A stretch of DNA of 64,000 nt from Pseudomonadota bacterium (GTDB taxonomy: Bacteria > Pseudomonadota > Gammaproteobacteria > Steroidobacterales > Steroidobacteraceae): positions 62,001 through 126,000 of the forward strand of contig JADJOO010000018.1 of assembly GCA_016713725.1 (NCBI GenBank). Reading direction: 5' to 3'. Position 1 is the stretch's first letter. The number at the start of each line of letters is the position of its first letter. Positions 8,872 through 18,532 of the stretch are shown piece by piece. The notes beneath the pieces were generated by a model, which was not told the origin of the DNA, did no database searches, and saw nothing but the letters and a program-made list of their open reading frames with translations. The position numbers were made by a program, and so were the translations under genes.

Positions 8872-9318
8872 ATGCGATCCCGATGGCTGCTTCCAGTTCT
8901 CTTCGCAATGGTGCCGACCTTGGCCGGCGCCGATACCCGGAATGCACAGATGGTGGTGTCGGCTTACGTTGCTCCCGAAGCGCGAGTAGAAGCGCTCGGC
9001 GCTCCCGGCACCGTCGTGGTCACGGCTGCGGATCTCGCGCTCGGCTACAAGGACGTGAGCGCAAGGTACCGTATCACCAGCAACGATGCGCACGGATACT
9101 TGCTGCAGTTCTCCGAGCGGGCGGGATTCACGCGTGCCATCGAAGTGCGAGGACTGGGTGCCCCGGTCGAGTTGGGCGTGTTCGGCGCCACCGTGCCGCA
9201 GTTTGGCGGCCCGCGACGAGCCGCTGACCTCGATCTGCAGTACCGCCTGCATCTGGCCGCGCACGTCCGGCCGGGCGAGTACACGCTGCCAGTGGCCGTG
9301 TCGGCCAATCCGCTCTGA
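8872..9318 (+). CDS. Secreted protein of the pilus locus, function unknown
   Basis: From the ATG at 8872 the protein has 148 residues with a clear signal peptide (MRSRWLLPVLFAM, cleavage near AGA-DT). The mature part is predicted all-beta and ends in a pattern like a pilus-family beta sandwich (YRLHLAAHVRPGEYTLPV). A longer frame starts at 8782 but would put 30 charged residues before the signal peptide, so I prefer 8872. It converges on the last gene of the chaperone-usher operon. It may be an additional pilin or adhesin-like subunit; no named family was recognised. Confidence 0.6.
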   Translation: MRSRWLLPVLFAMVPTLAGADTRNAQMVVSAYVAPEARVEALGAPGTVVVTAADLALGYKDVSARYRITSNDAHGYLLQFSERAGFTRAIEVRGLGAPVELGVFGATVPQFGGPRRAADLDLQYRLHLAAHVRPGEYTLPVAVSANPL

Positions 9319-9333
9319 CGGGCTCGCGACAAC

Positions 9334-9837
9334 TCAGAACGTGATCGTCAGGACAATCGTGTCGGTGTAGGAGCCCGGCGAGGCATTCTGCTGCGCTGGA
9401 ACCCGGCCGTATGCCGTGTGATTGCTGGTCTGCGAGGTCTGGAACCAGACGAAATTCGCCGTTCCGGCCACCGTGCCCGTCGAATTGGTGCCGTCGCCCC
9501 AGACCTGGGCACGTGCGGCATCCCGATAAAGGTTGTAGTTCAGCCGCGCGGTACCGGCATTCATGCGGCGCGGCGCGTAGGTGCCGCTCGAGCCGCGACT
9601 GAGCGACAGCGTGTAATTGATGCTGAAGGGGTCCACGAAGATCACACGCGTGCACGTGACGGCGACGTTGGCCGACGAGTCATCCGGCGTCGCCGCCAGC
9701 GGGTCGTAGTCGCCGAAGCCGACGCCGCTGGTCGAGGCCGAACAGGTCATCGCTGCCTGGGTCGTGCCCGACACGATGCAGCCGGCGAGGCTGAAGCAGG
9801 CGACGAACCAGTGAATTGGACGGAGGGGTCGGTGCAA
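9334..9837 (-). CDS. Spore coat U-domain (SCPU) pilus subunit, second copy
   Basis: The protein has 167 residues with a signal peptide and a mature SCPU domain: CSASTSGVGFGDYDP near the start, a second Cys (VTCTRV), LNYNLYRDAA, WGDGT, and the C-terminal strand SYTDTIVLTITF. SCPU proteins are subunits of archaic (Csu-type) chaperone-usher pili, used for attachment and biofilm formation. It is the last gene of the operon, 14 bases after the usher gene. By position and its divergence from the first SCPU gene it is probably a minor or tip subunit. Confidence 0.85.
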   Translation of the reverse strand: MHRPLRPIHWFVACFSLAGCIVSGTTQAAMTCSASTSGVGFGDYDPLAATPDDSSANVAVTCTRVIFVDPFSINYTLSLSRGSSGTYAPRRMNAGTARLNYNLYRDAARAQVWGDGTNSTGTVAGTANFVWFQTSQTSNHTAYGRVPAQQNASPGSYTDTIVLTITF

Positions 9838-9851
9838 GGCGCAGCACTCAG

Positions 9852-12158
9852 TCAGTCAGCCAGCTCGCGGCACGCGATTGTACCGAGGTCGGGTACCGGG
9901 TCGGTGCCCGCTGCGCGCGTGAACGTGAACTCGCAGCGATGACCGCCAACCCATTCGGCCACGGCCCGTTGCCTTCCCGCCGCCTCGCCCAGGTACACCA
10001 ACCCCTGCAGGCCAACGGGTGCCGTCTCCAGCTGGGTACGAACGCTCGCTCCGGCGGGCACCACCGTGCCGTCGGACTGGACCAGGCGCAACGTGGCCGG
10101 GCTCGCGCGCGTGACCGGGAATTCGACCAGCGCGCCGCTGCGGTAGGCCGGCGTGACCTGCATCACCGGCATGGCCAGCGCGGCGTCCATCGGCAGTTGC
10201 TTCGGGTCGATGCTGATTTCATTGCGCTCGTACGGCCGCAGCCCGTCCAGCAGGATGCGGCCGCGGCTGTCGGTCCGACCGATCGGCTGGTTTTCGACGT
10301 AGACCGTGAGGTTTTCGAAATCTGCGACCTTGACGACCGCGAAGCTGCGATCGAGCCGGCGCGCCGGCATGACGCCCGCAGCCGTGATCGCCAGGCCGCC
10401 GGAGACGTCGGCGCGCCAACCGTCGGTGTCGTTGCGCCGCGCGTACTGCACGCTCGCCAGGCCCGCGCGGCCCTGGTAGGAGTAACCGAGCTGCGCGTCC
10501 TCGTTCGACGCCAGCGATACCTGGTAGCCGACGCCCGTGCCTGCCGGCAGGCTCTGCTGGACCGACGCGACGGCCGCAAAGTCGTCGCCATCGGAGGCGC
10601 CCGTTGACTGGCGCAGCGAAACCGCGGCCGAGCGCCGGTCGCCGAGAGGCATCGTCCAGTTGAGGAAGACGTCCGTCGCCGTGTCAGTGCCGATGCTCTG
10701 GCTGACGGTCAGGTTGAGGAACCCAAAATCGCCCAGGGTGAGTGCATGGCTCACGCCGATGGTCTCCTGGCTGCGGCTCGTCCAGAAGCTCTGCAGGCCG
10801 TAGGCGACCTGCAGGTTGCCGTAGCGGGCAAAGTCGAGGCCGAAGCCGACGAAGGTGCGCTGCTTCGGCGTGTTTTCCAGCTCGATGGTGCCGAGTTGCG
10901 CGAACGACTCGGAGGCGAACTGCGTGCGCGCGAACAGGCTCGAACCCTGTCCGTTGCGCTCGAAGCCGAAACCGGCCAGCCAGCCCATGGCGTCGACCCC
11001 GCCCGCAGCCATCGTGGCGCTGAGGATGCCGAGGTCACCCATCTGCCACGCGCCATTGAGCCCGGCCGCCGCCGGTCCGCCTGCCTGCGCTTCCACGTGC
11101 GCCTCGGCCGTGACCTGGTCGGTGAAGCCCCGCCGGAACGTCGCAGCGGCCACCAGGTCGCCATACGCATTGCTGGCATAGCCATAGTCTTCACGCATTG
11201 AGCCGAGTTCGAAGGAGTACTCGTTGAGACCCGCGCGCAGCAATGCGGGTCCGGTGTAGTACGGCTGCGACAGGACCTGCTGGCGGCCGAGCGCGTCGGT
11301 GATCACGACCTGCATCTGTCCGGCCCCGGTGATGCTCGGCACGTGATCGATCGTGAACGGGCCCGGCGGCACGTCCTGGCTCGCGACCTGCGCGCCATTC
11401 ACGAACACGTCGACCGTGGACGGCACGACCGCCGAGCCGCGCGCCGCCAGCATCGGCGTCGTCACCAGCGTGGGCTGCGTCGCGAAGTTGGTGCCGAACT
11501 GGACGCCGCCGAAACGTACCGAACGGCCCCACGCGCCCGACGCGCTGATCGCGTCGCCAAGACGCAGCGTCGCCAGCCGCTCTGGCAGGTCGAGTGTCCA
11601 GGTCGTTTCAAGTCGCACGGCGGAGCGGCTGTCATCGTCGTCGCGGCTCAGCAGGGTGTTGGTACCGACGCCATGGGGCGTGAAGACGCCGGCTTCGGCG
11701 ATGCCACCGAGGCTCGTGCGTTCAGAGGTGCTCTCGCCATACAGGTCGTAGTTCAGGAATCCGCCGAGCGTGGGCGTCGTAACGCGCGGCAGGTCAGCAG
11801 CGGATGCAGACCGGACCGTGGCCAGGAAAGCCTCCGGCGGCAGCGTGACGTCGGCGTGCTGCGTGGTCGCATCGAAGCTCACTCGCGCTCCCATCTCGGC
11901 GCCGAGGCGATAGTAGCGTTCGCCGTTGACGAGCAGTACGCCGCGCGCGGGCCGCTTCAGGCGCAGCGTGGCGAGGTCGGCCGCCCGCAGCAGCAGCGTA
12001 CCGTCCGCATCTCGCCGCACCACTAGCGTCGTGATTGCCGGCTGTCCATTGACCGTGAATTCAACGACGGACTCGAGGAAGGCGTCCGGGCCGTCGGCCG
12101 CGTGGACCAACGGGGTAGCGAGCGCGAGCGATATGGCGAGCGACAGGGCTGCGCGCAT
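9852..12158 (-). CDS. Outer-membrane fimbrial usher
   Basis: The protein has 768 residues with a signal peptide ending near VHA-AD. It has an N-terminal substrate-binding domain, then a long region of alternating amphipathic strands for the 24-strand pore. A plug region follows FVNGAQV and PGPFTIDHVPSITGAGQM, which are typical usher motifs. The C-terminal domains end with GHRCEFTF. The length is normal for archaic-pathway ushers. It exports and assembles the SCPU subunits delivered by the chaperone. It begins 3 bases after the chaperone stop, in one operon. Confidence 0.9.
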   Translation of the reverse strand: MRAALSLAISLALATPLVHAADGPDAFLESVVEFTVNGQPAITTLVVRRDADGTLLLRAADLATLRLKRPARGVLLVNGERYYRLGAEMGARVSFDATTQHADVTLPPEAFLATVRSASAADLPRVTTPTLGGFLNYDLYGESTSERTSLGGIAEAGVFTPHGVGTNTLLSRDDDDSRSAVRLETTWTLDLPERLATLRLGDAISASGAWGRSVRFGGVQFGTNFATQPTLVTTPMLAARGSAVVPSTVDVFVNGAQVASQDVPPGPFTIDHVPSITGAGQMQVVITDALGRQQVLSQPYYTGPALLRAGLNEYSFELGSMREDYGYASNAYGDLVAAATFRRGFTDQVTAEAHVEAQAGGPAAAGLNGAWQMGDLGILSATMAAGGVDAMGWLAGFGFERNGQGSSLFARTQFASESFAQLGTIELENTPKQRTFVGFGLDFARYGNLQVAYGLQSFWTSRSQETIGVSHALTLGDFGFLNLTVSQSIGTDTATDVFLNWTMPLGDRRSAAVSLRQSTGASDGDDFAAVASVQQSLPAGTGVGYQVSLASNEDAQLGYSYQGRAGLASVQYARRNDTDGWRADVSGGLAITAAGVMPARRLDRSFAVVKVADFENLTVYVENQPIGRTDSRGRILLDGLRPYERNEISIDPKQLPMDAALAMPVMQVTPAYRSGALVEFPVTRASPATLRLVQSDGTVVPAGASVRTQLETAPVGLQGLVYLGEAAGRQRAVAEWVGGHRCEFTFTRAAGTDPVPDLGTIACRELAD

Positions 12159-12161
12159 GAC

Positions 12162-12900
12162 TCACTCGGGTGTCAGGGTCAACTCCGTCGCGAAATCCCC
12201 GTCTTCGGTGGATCCCTTCACGCGCAGCTGGCGCCATTGGGCGCTGTCGTTGTTTTTGTCAGATTCAAGGGCCCAGCGGTGTGCCTGGCCCGGGAGAACG
12301 TAATAGGCCCCCTGCTGGTGGAGCCATCGGTCGCTGCCAGGCTGCGGGCTGATCATCAGGTCCAGGACCCGCGTGTGTTCCGAGCCGGCATTCAAGGCGG
12401 TGACGGACACCGCGCCGTCCGGGCTGCGTGTCGCCGACCATTGGATCTGCGGCGCCGTGGGCGCCTGCGCGGCGATGAAAATCGGCAGGCTCATCTGCAG
12501 CGCCAGGTTCAGGCCAGTGAAGTCGGGCGCCGCGTGCTGCGGCACTTCGGTCAGGATCAGCCGGTAGCTCAGTTCCACGCGCGGGTCCGCGTCGCGGCGC
12601 AGCGCGATGCGGACCACTTGCGATCTCTGTGGCGGGATCGTGAAGACGGCAGGCGTTACCAGCACGTCGCGAGTTGGCTCGAGCTGGTCACCGGCCACCG
12701 TCTGCTGCCAGAGCCTCGGTCTCAGCCTGCACGACGACCGGTTGATCGTCCTGGTTGCGGATGGTCACCACGCCGGTCGTCGACGCGGTGGCCAGGTCCG
12801 CGCGTACCGGGGAAATGGAGAACGAGCCGGCAACGGCCTGCGTCGATGACAGCCCGAAGGCTGCCATCGACGCGAGGATGCTAACGAGCAGGTTTCGCAC
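12162..12900 (-). CDS. Periplasmic fimbrial chaperone (PapD-like), one frameshift
   Basis: The N-terminal part (12900 to about 12715) has a signal peptide and first strand (FSISPVRADL, VVTIRNQDDQPV). The rest continues in another frame from LWQQTVAGDQLEPTRD through PAVFTIPPQRSQVVRIALR, which holds the conserved chaperone G1-strand and Arg signature. One extra base at about 12714-12715 accounts for the break and leaves 246 codons, a normal length. The chaperone folds SCPU subunits in the periplasm and hands them to the usher. The frameshift is probably a sequence error, because both halves are fully conserved. Confidence 0.85.
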
Positions 12901-12919
12901 GTTCGCGCCGCTCCACCGA

Positions 12920-13426
12920 TCAATAGACGATCGAGGCGACGATTGTGTCGGTGTAGTTGCCGGCGCCGACCGGACCGGTGTTCAGAGAGGCCTGCAGCCG
13001 GCCGGCAACGGTCAGGTTCGTCGCGGCTGCGAAACCCGTGCCGGTACCGCCGACGCGGACCGTGCCCGTCGAGCCATCGCCCCAGATGTTCGCGTACGTG
13101 GTGTCGGTGTACAGGTTGTAGACGAGCTGGGTCGTACCGTTTGACATCGTGCGCGCCGAGTAATCCGGCGAAGCGCCCTTGCTCAGGTCGACGTTGTAGG
13201 CGGTGCCGTTCGTGCAGCGAACGACCACCGTCGAAGTCGCGGCCAGGTCGTTCGTGCCGTCGAAGGTGCCGAGTGCCAGCGGGTTGGCGCTGATCACGCA
13301 GTTATTGGCAACCGTCGCCGTGACGTTGAAGCTGGCAGTCTTGGTGGCGGCCTGGGCCGTTCCAACCGTACCAGCGGCTACCAGCATCGTGCCCGCGATC
13401 GCGAGCTTCAGGGTTTTCGAGAGCAT
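12920..13426 (-). CDS. Spore coat U-domain (SCPU) pilus subunit, first (probably major) copy
   Basis: The protein has 168 residues. The ATG at 13426 is preceded by a good AAGGAAG ribosome site with 4-5 bases spacing; the longer frame to 13534 lacks one. A signal peptide (cleavage near AQA-AT) precedes an SCPU domain with NCVISANPLALGTFDG, VVRCTNG, LVYNLYTD, WGDGST and the final strand YTDTIVASIVY. As first gene and with the best start signal it is probably the main pilin of the archaic pilus. The chaperone, usher and second SCPU genes follow. Confidence 0.87.
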   Translation of the reverse strand: MLSKTLKLAIAGTMLVAAGTVGTAQAATKTASFNVTATVANNCVISANPLALGTFDGTNDLAATSTVVVRCTNGTAYNVDLSKGASPDYSARTMSNGTTQLVYNLYTDTTYANIWGDGSTGTVRVGGTGTGFAAATNLTVAGRLQASLNTGPVGAGNYTDTIVASIVY

Positions 13427-13533
13427 GAATCTTCCTTTGTGTTGCTTATTCACGACCGGATGTCGTGTGGGGGGCGATTCTTCCGAACTGAACGGGCGGA
13501 AAGCGTGATGCCGCTTCCGTTTTCCATAACTCA

Positions 13534-13569
13534 ATCCATTTTGGATTCAATCAGGCGCGCTGCGCCTGG
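13534..13569. promoter_or_regulatory. Palindrome and hairpin between the CHAT gene and the pilus operon
   Basis: AATCCA-TTT-TGGATT (13534-13548) is a perfect short palindrome lying 108 bases before the pilus start, in an AT-richer patch. Next to it is a 7-bp hairpin (CAGGCGC, 3-base loop, GCGCCTG; 13553-13569) downstream of the convergently placed end of the large lipase-CHAT gene. The first may be an operator and the second a terminator without a T-tract. Both roles are inference. Confidence 0.3.
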
Positions 13570-13628
13570 TGTTCCAGCGGGCCCGGCCGGGACGGCTGAT
13601 ACGTTCGCAGGTTGAAACGTGCTTCAGT

Positions 13629-16600
13629 TCACGGAAAGCCGGCGAGCCGGAATTCCGGGTTGCCGTAGTGAACGTAGTCGGCCCAGTCGATCGACGGGAT
13701 CGACGCGAGTCGCCGGCGTGCAACGAGCACGGCGTCACCGAGCCGGTCGCCGGTCAGCAGCGACCCGTACAAGGACTGCGAGAACGCAAACGCCGCGTCG
13801 TCCCCGACGGGCCAGTGCGTGCCGAGGAAATTGCCCACGCCGCCCGCGAGAAATGCTTCGGCGATTCCCGTCATCGTGCGGCGCATTCCGAACTGGCGTG
13901 CCGGCGCCGCACTCGCCCTGGCGCGCTTGCGCACGCGCGCCGCTTCGCACGCATTGCAGAAGACGAGCGCAGGAAGGTTGCCGATGCTCGCAAGATCGGC
14001 GCCACGCAGCACAACCTTGCCGTCGCAGAGCAGGCCGCCCTGGCCGGGCTCGAGTGCGTCGAAGAAAGCGTGGCCGGCAAAGTGCAGGACGTCGAACGCA
14101 CCGGTGCCGAGTGCCGCAAGGATGCGCGCCCGGGTCGCATCGCGCCCGGTGAGCACATCGAACGTGACGGACCTGCGATCGAGCAACTGTTTCAGCGCCT
14201 CGCCTTCGGCCGCCGCGCCCGGCAGGTCCCGGGTCGGATCGACGATCAGCAGGACGCGCAACGGATCGGACGGACCGTGGTCGTCGCGCCACCGCGCAAC
14301 TGAGAGCGTGTCGCTCGCATAGCGACGACTGGAGGCCCGCACCCAGCGCCGGATGCGTGGTGCCGACGCGCAGCACTTCCCACGGCACTCGTGACGCCTC
14401 CCGGTCGTGCACGATCACGAGCGGCCGCGCGTGCATCGCCTCGAGCCCTTCGCGCACCGTCGCCGGCAGCAACGTTCGTGCGAGCGCGGTGCCGATGCGT
14501 GCAAGGTCGCGCGTCGTTGCGGCGCCGGTTTCGAGCGGCTCGATGTGTTGCAGCAGGTCGGCACGGTGCAACGTGACGGCGCCGCTCAGCACTGCCGCCT
14601 TCGCGCCGGCCGTGAGCAGCGACGAACGGCATTCGTACGTGCCGCGTCCGGCAGCCGTCATCGACACGAGAAGATAGGTGGGATCCCCTGGCGCCGCATT
14701 ACGCGAGGAGGGCGTCGTGCGAGCGGGCTTCTTCCGGGGCACGGTTGCGGATGCGTCGAACTCGTCGACCAGGAGCGCGAGGTCCGCGCTCTGCAGCTTC
14801 GCTGCAACGTCCCGGGAGGCTCGCACGAGCGAGGCGTACTTGCGTGCGTCGATTTCGCAGATCGAGATACGGCGCACGACCTCGTCCGGGTCCGCGTGCT
14901 GCACGCCGGCGATGAATCCGCGCAACTGCTGCTCGAGCGCCATCGCCACGGGCACGCCGGATCCCGTGCCGAAGAGCACGGTCGCGAAGTCCTCGACCTG
15001 CGCGCGGGCGAGCGTGCGGACGATGTTCTCCGCGACGAAAGCCGCCGCATCGGCGCCGAAATCGTCAAAATCACCGAGGCCCGCGCACAGGACGAATTCG
15101 GCGAGCAGCCGGCTGCGCGCAACCGGCAGCACGAAGACCTGGCCGAGTTGCGCCGCGAACATGCGCCGCAGCGTGAACTCGCGAATGGCGCCGCCGAGTT
15201 CGGCGTCGATGGCTGCGGCGGGACCGGAAGGATCGACGTTGTGGAATACGCCCAGCACCAGCGCGCGTGAGTTGGCGTCGATGATGCTCCCCCGGACGAG
15301 CCGGATCTCGAGCGTGCGTCGGGGTCGCGCCGGCTTGGACCGCGCGCCGAATGCTCGTTCGAGCGCGGCGGGCTGCACCGTGCCGTGGAACTCGGGGGAA
15401 ACGACCGGCTCGAGCAGCCGGCGGCGTGCGTCGGGTGACAGGTGTTGCCACTTCACCTTGTGCGGCGCCACACGACGCAACACCGTTTCGCTGACCTGAC
15501 GCGTCGCAGGCGTGCGACTGCGCAAGGCCGAGGTTGCAAGCCGTTTCGTTGCTCCCGTGCGCAGCAGATCCACCACCGCCGCAATGACGCGCCCGTTATT
15601 CGGCAGGCCACCGTGCTTCTCGCCAACGTACCAGGCGGGTTCACCCGGGCGAACGGCGAGTGCGAGCGGCACGGTGCCGTCGCCTTGCGGCGTCAGGCCG
15701 AAACTGAACTCACTGCCGGTCGACGACAGCGAGGTGACGGTATCCTGTCGCACTCCCGCGATCACGAGGCAGCGATCGTCGCTGCCCGGCCAGCGTGCGC
15801 GCTCTAACCGTGCGGCCAGCAGCTGCCGCGGGTCGGGTCGCAACGGGTCATCGGGCCAGGAATGCGCGTCGAACAGGTCGTCGCCACCGGTGAGTTCAGG
15901 GTCGGGCAGCAGTTCGTGCAGCGCCGGCAGTGTTCTAAACACGATTCGCGCCAGGTCCTCGGCCGTGTGCCGCCGGTCGATGGCCGCGAGCTTGCGCACC
16001 GTCGGATAGACACCGCGCAGCGCAAGCACCGGCGCAAAGGAGCCGTGATTCGGAGCACCCAGTTGCACGACACGCGTGATGCGTTCGGTCCGCTGACGGC
16101 CAAGCGCGAGCCGGGCGACGAGGCCTCCCATGCTGTGTCCAACCAGCATGACCGGCGAGCCGTTGGCCTCGGCCGCGATGCGCTGGTTGAGCGCGTCGGC
16201 GAGCTCGCTCACGCTGGCCCGCCAGTCGTACGGATGCATCTGCGCATCGAACCCGGCGATCCGCAGCGACAATTTCAGCTTCAGCGTGTTGAGCAGCATC
16301 GCGCCGAGCGCGACCAGCCGCGAGCCGGCCGGCAAGGCCAGCCGAGTGAGGTGACCCGCCGCGATTTCGATCAGGTCGACCCAGAGCACGTCATCGAGCA
16401 GCAGTCCGCGCGAGCCGATGCGCGATCCCATCAGGCCGGGCAGCACGTAGACGCGAATGCCGCCAGGACCGCGCCGGGCGCGAGCACGTCGCGCCAGAGC
16501 GCTCAGCTCGCGGTAGCCCTGGTCGCCGAAGAGCGCCGTGAGTTCTGCGCGGCGCTCACCCGACGCAAGCAGTCGCTCGACCTCCTCGTCGTGGAGTCGA

Positions 16601-16632
16601 TGCACCGGCAGCGCGAGGGTGGAACGACTCAA
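13629..16632 (-). CDS. Large alpha/beta-hydrolase (lipase-like) and CHAT-domain fusion protein, one frameshift
   Basis: The frame spans 1000 codons after removing one extra base at 14331-14332. Domain 1 (about residues 55-350) is a PGAP1/LCAT-like alpha/beta hydrolase with PGLMGS (oxyanion area) and GHSMGG (165-170, nucleophile Ser167). A central region (about 440-640) resembles the N-terminal macro-like fold of M17 aminopeptidases (ALVLGVFHNVDPSGPA, FGADAAAFVAENIV, LFGTGSG). The C-terminus (about 730-1000) is a CHAT caspase-like domain with HFAGHAFFD and FCNACEAAR as the likely His/Cys dyad. No signal peptide is seen, so it is probably cytoplasmic. Function is unknown; lipid hydrolysis controlled by or coupled to proteolysis is a guess. 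It stands alone. Confidence 0.75.
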
Positions 16633-16661
16633 AGACGACGTCCTTGTCGCTTGCGCGCGCG

Positions 16662-17129
16662 TCAGTGTGCCGGCGGCGGAGCGGTGCCCGGTGCGCGCAC
16701 CTCGACATTCACGTCGACTTTTCCCGCCTGCTCGAACTGCAGTGTCAGCGGAAATCGCTCACCAGCGACGAGTGGCTGCGGCAGGCCCATCAGCATGAGG
16801 TGCGTGCCCTGCGGCGCGAGCGCCACGGAACCGCGGGCGGGTACGTCGACACCTGCAGTCGGACGCATCTGCGCCATGCCGTCCGCTTCCGATACCACGT
16901 GGATCTGCGCCATCTCTGCGCGTGGCGTTGCGGCACCGACGAGCCGATCGGCCCGCGATCCTCCGCTCAGGGTGAGGTAAACCGCGGCGACGGCTGTGCC
17001 GGGCGGAGTCGCGCGCGCCCATGCGGCGCCCACGGTTACGGGTTGCGGTGCAGGCTCGGCTGCGAACGTCGGCGCGGCAGGGTGCGGCAGTGCGAGGGCA
17101 AGCAATGCGAAGGTTACTCGAAGGTTCAT
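16662..17129 (-). CDS. Periplasmic copper chaperone, PCu(A)C family
   Basis: The protein has 155 residues with a signal peptide (MNLRVTFALLALALPHPAA) and the PCuAC domain. The metal ligands of the family, H(M)X10MX21HXM, are recognisable around EMAQIHVVSEADGMAQM and the later THLMLMGL. It delivers Cu(I) to the CuA site of cytochrome c oxidase in the periplasm. Its start codon overlaps the oxyR stop by four bases (ATGA), so it is translated with oxyR, an unusual pairing that suggests joint response to oxidative or copper stress. Confidence 0.87.
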   Translation of the reverse strand: MNLRVTFALLALALPHPAAPTFAAEPAPQPVTVGAAWARATPPGTAVAAVYLTLSGGSRADRLVGAATPRAEMAQIHVVSEADGMAQMRPTAGVDVPARGSVALAPQGTHLMLMGLPQPLVAGERFPLTLQFEQAGKVDVNVEVRAPGTAPPPAH

Positions 17130-18028
17130 TTTTTCGTGCCGTCCTTCATCGCGCTGCGGACCGTCGCGACGATGCCATCGATTGCGGGAGTGCGGGTGGT
17201 CGACTTGCGCCAGATCGCACCGATCGTGCGGCCCGGCGCAGGTTTCGCAAACGGCTTCACGCGCAAACCGCGCGCCGTGCCCACGGGAGTTTCGGCAGCC
17301 AGTTCAGGCAGCAGCGTGATGCCGTGGCCGGCCGCGACCATCTGGCGCAACGTCTCGAGACTCGTCGCCCGGTAATCCTGCTCCTCGGCGACCCGGACCC
17401 GGCTGCAGACCTCGAGCGCCTGGTCGCGCAGGCAGTGACCGTCCTCGAGCAGCAGCAGCGTTTCGCCACGCAGGTCTTCCACCTTCACGCGCTCGCGGTC
17501 GGCGAGTGCATGCGAGGCGGGCACGGCAAGCATGAAGGGCTCTTCGTACAGCGGCGCGGCCTCGAGACCGTCCATCGCCACGGGCAGCGCGAGAATGCCG
17601 ACGTCGATCTCGCCGGCGCGCAACCGCTCGAGCAGGGGCTCGGTCTGGTATTCGTACAACATGAGCTTCAGCCGCGGCAGTTCGCGTCGCAGCCGGCCGA
17701 CGATGTGCGGCAACAGGTACGGACCGACAGTGGGGATCAGTGCCAGCTTGAGCGGCCCGGCCAGCGGATCCCGGTCGGTCTTTGCCAGTTCGACGATCGC
17801 GTCGGCTTCCTGCAGCAACAGGCGAGCCCGCTGCACGATCTTCACGCCGGTCGCGGTCAGGGCGACGCGCTTGGGTTGCCGCTCGACGAGCGGCACGCCC
17901 AGGTACTCCTCGAGCTTGCGGATCTGTGCCGAGAGGGTCGGCTGGCTGACAAAGCAGCGCTCCGCCGCCTTGCCGAAGTGCCGCTCGTCGGCCAGTGCCA
18001 CGAGGTACCGGAGGTCGCGCAGGTTCAT
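17126..18028 (-). CDS. oxyR: LysR-family peroxide sensor OxyR
   Basis: The protein has 300 residues: an N-terminal LysR HTH (FGKAAERCFVSQPTLSAQI) and a C-terminal regulatory domain. The redox pair falls at Cys199 and Cys208 in LEDGHCLRDQALEVC, the same numbering and sequence context as E. coli OxyR, where peroxide forms the disulfide that activates it. The following TSLETLRQMVAAGHGITLLP is also diagnostic. The ATG at 18028 is fixed by the conserved MNLRDLRYLVAL start. A putative OxyR site lies 10 bases upstream of the start, which fits autorepression. The copper-chaperone gene is coupled downstream. Confidence 0.95.
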   Translation of the reverse strand: MNLRDLRYLVALADERHFGKAAERCFVSQPTLSAQIRKLEEYLGVPLVERQPKRVALTATGVKIVQRARLLLQEADAIVELAKTDRDPLAGPLKLALIPTVGPYLLPHIVGRLRRELPRLKLMLYEYQTEPLLERLRAGEIDVGILALPVAMDGLEAAPLYEEPFMLAVPASHALADRERVKVEDLRGETLLLLEDGHCLRDQALEVCSRVRVAEEQDYRATSLETLRQMVAAGHGITLLPELAAETPVGTARGLRVKPFAKPAPGRTIGAIWRKSTTRTPAIDGIVATVRSAMKDGTKK

Positions 18029-18037
18029 GCGGAAATG

Positions 18038-18052
18038 ATAGCTGCAGCCTAT
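18038..18052. promoter_or_regulatory. Putative OxyR operator (ATAG-N7-CTAT)
   Basis: ATAGCTGCAGCCTAT exactly fits the OxyR/LysR half-operator ATAG-N7-CTAT. It sits between the divergent oxyR and Nudix genes, beginning 10 bases upstream of the oxyR ATG. A second element at the usual 7-base spacing is not evident, so this may be a single dimer site. The Nudix side has a TATACT -10-like hexamer at 18088-18093, only six bases before the Nudix ATG. That would give a near-leaderless transcript. Confidence 0.55.
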
Positions 18053-18099
18053 CGGCGGGTGCAAAGCAATCAGGCCGATTAATCGCCTATACTTGCGCC

Positions 18100-18525
18100 A
18101 TGGGTCCCCGATCCCCGAGGCTATCGGCCGGTGTCGTGGTCGTTCGCCGTGAAGGCGACGACTGGTTGTACCTTCTGCTGCGCGCCTTCAATCACTGGGA
18201 CTTCCCGAAAGGAATGGTGGAGGAAGGAGAGGAGCCGCTGGCCGCCGCCATCCGCGAGGTGCGAGAAGAGTCCACGATCGAGGATCTCGACTTCGCGTGG
18301 GGCTCGAATTCCACGCAGACGGGGCCCTACAGCGGCGGCAAGGTCGCCCGGTATTACCTGGCTTCCACCCGCAGATCGGACGTGAGCTTGCCGATCAATC
18401 CCATGGTTGGCCGTGCCGAGCACAGTGAATACCGCTGGGTCGACTTCGATGCGGCCCTCGAACTCGTCTCGCCGCGCGTGAAGCCCGTCGTGCGCTGGGC
18501 GGCGCAGGCGCTCGCCCGCGGCTAG
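18100..18525 (+). CDS. Nudix hydrolase
   Basis: The protein has 141 residues. The Nudix box runs through GMVEEGEEPLAAAIREVREE, matching GX5EX7REUXEEXGU with Thr in place of the final Gly. The early SAGVVVVR strand and the HWDFPKG lead-in are typical of the diadenosine-polyphosphate/MutT-like subgroup. Such enzymes hydrolyse nucleoside diphosphates linked to another moiety. The exact substrate cannot be told. It is divergent from oxyR and shares its control region, so peroxide regulation is possible. Confidence 0.85.
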   Translation: MGPRSPRLSAGVVVVRREGDDWLYLLLRAFNHWDFPKGMVEEGEEPLAAAIREVREESTIEDLDFAWGSNSTQTGPYSGGKVARYYLASTRRSDVSLPINPMVGRAEHSEYRWVDFDAALELVSPRVKPVVRWAAQALARG

Positions 18526-18532
18526 CCCGCTG

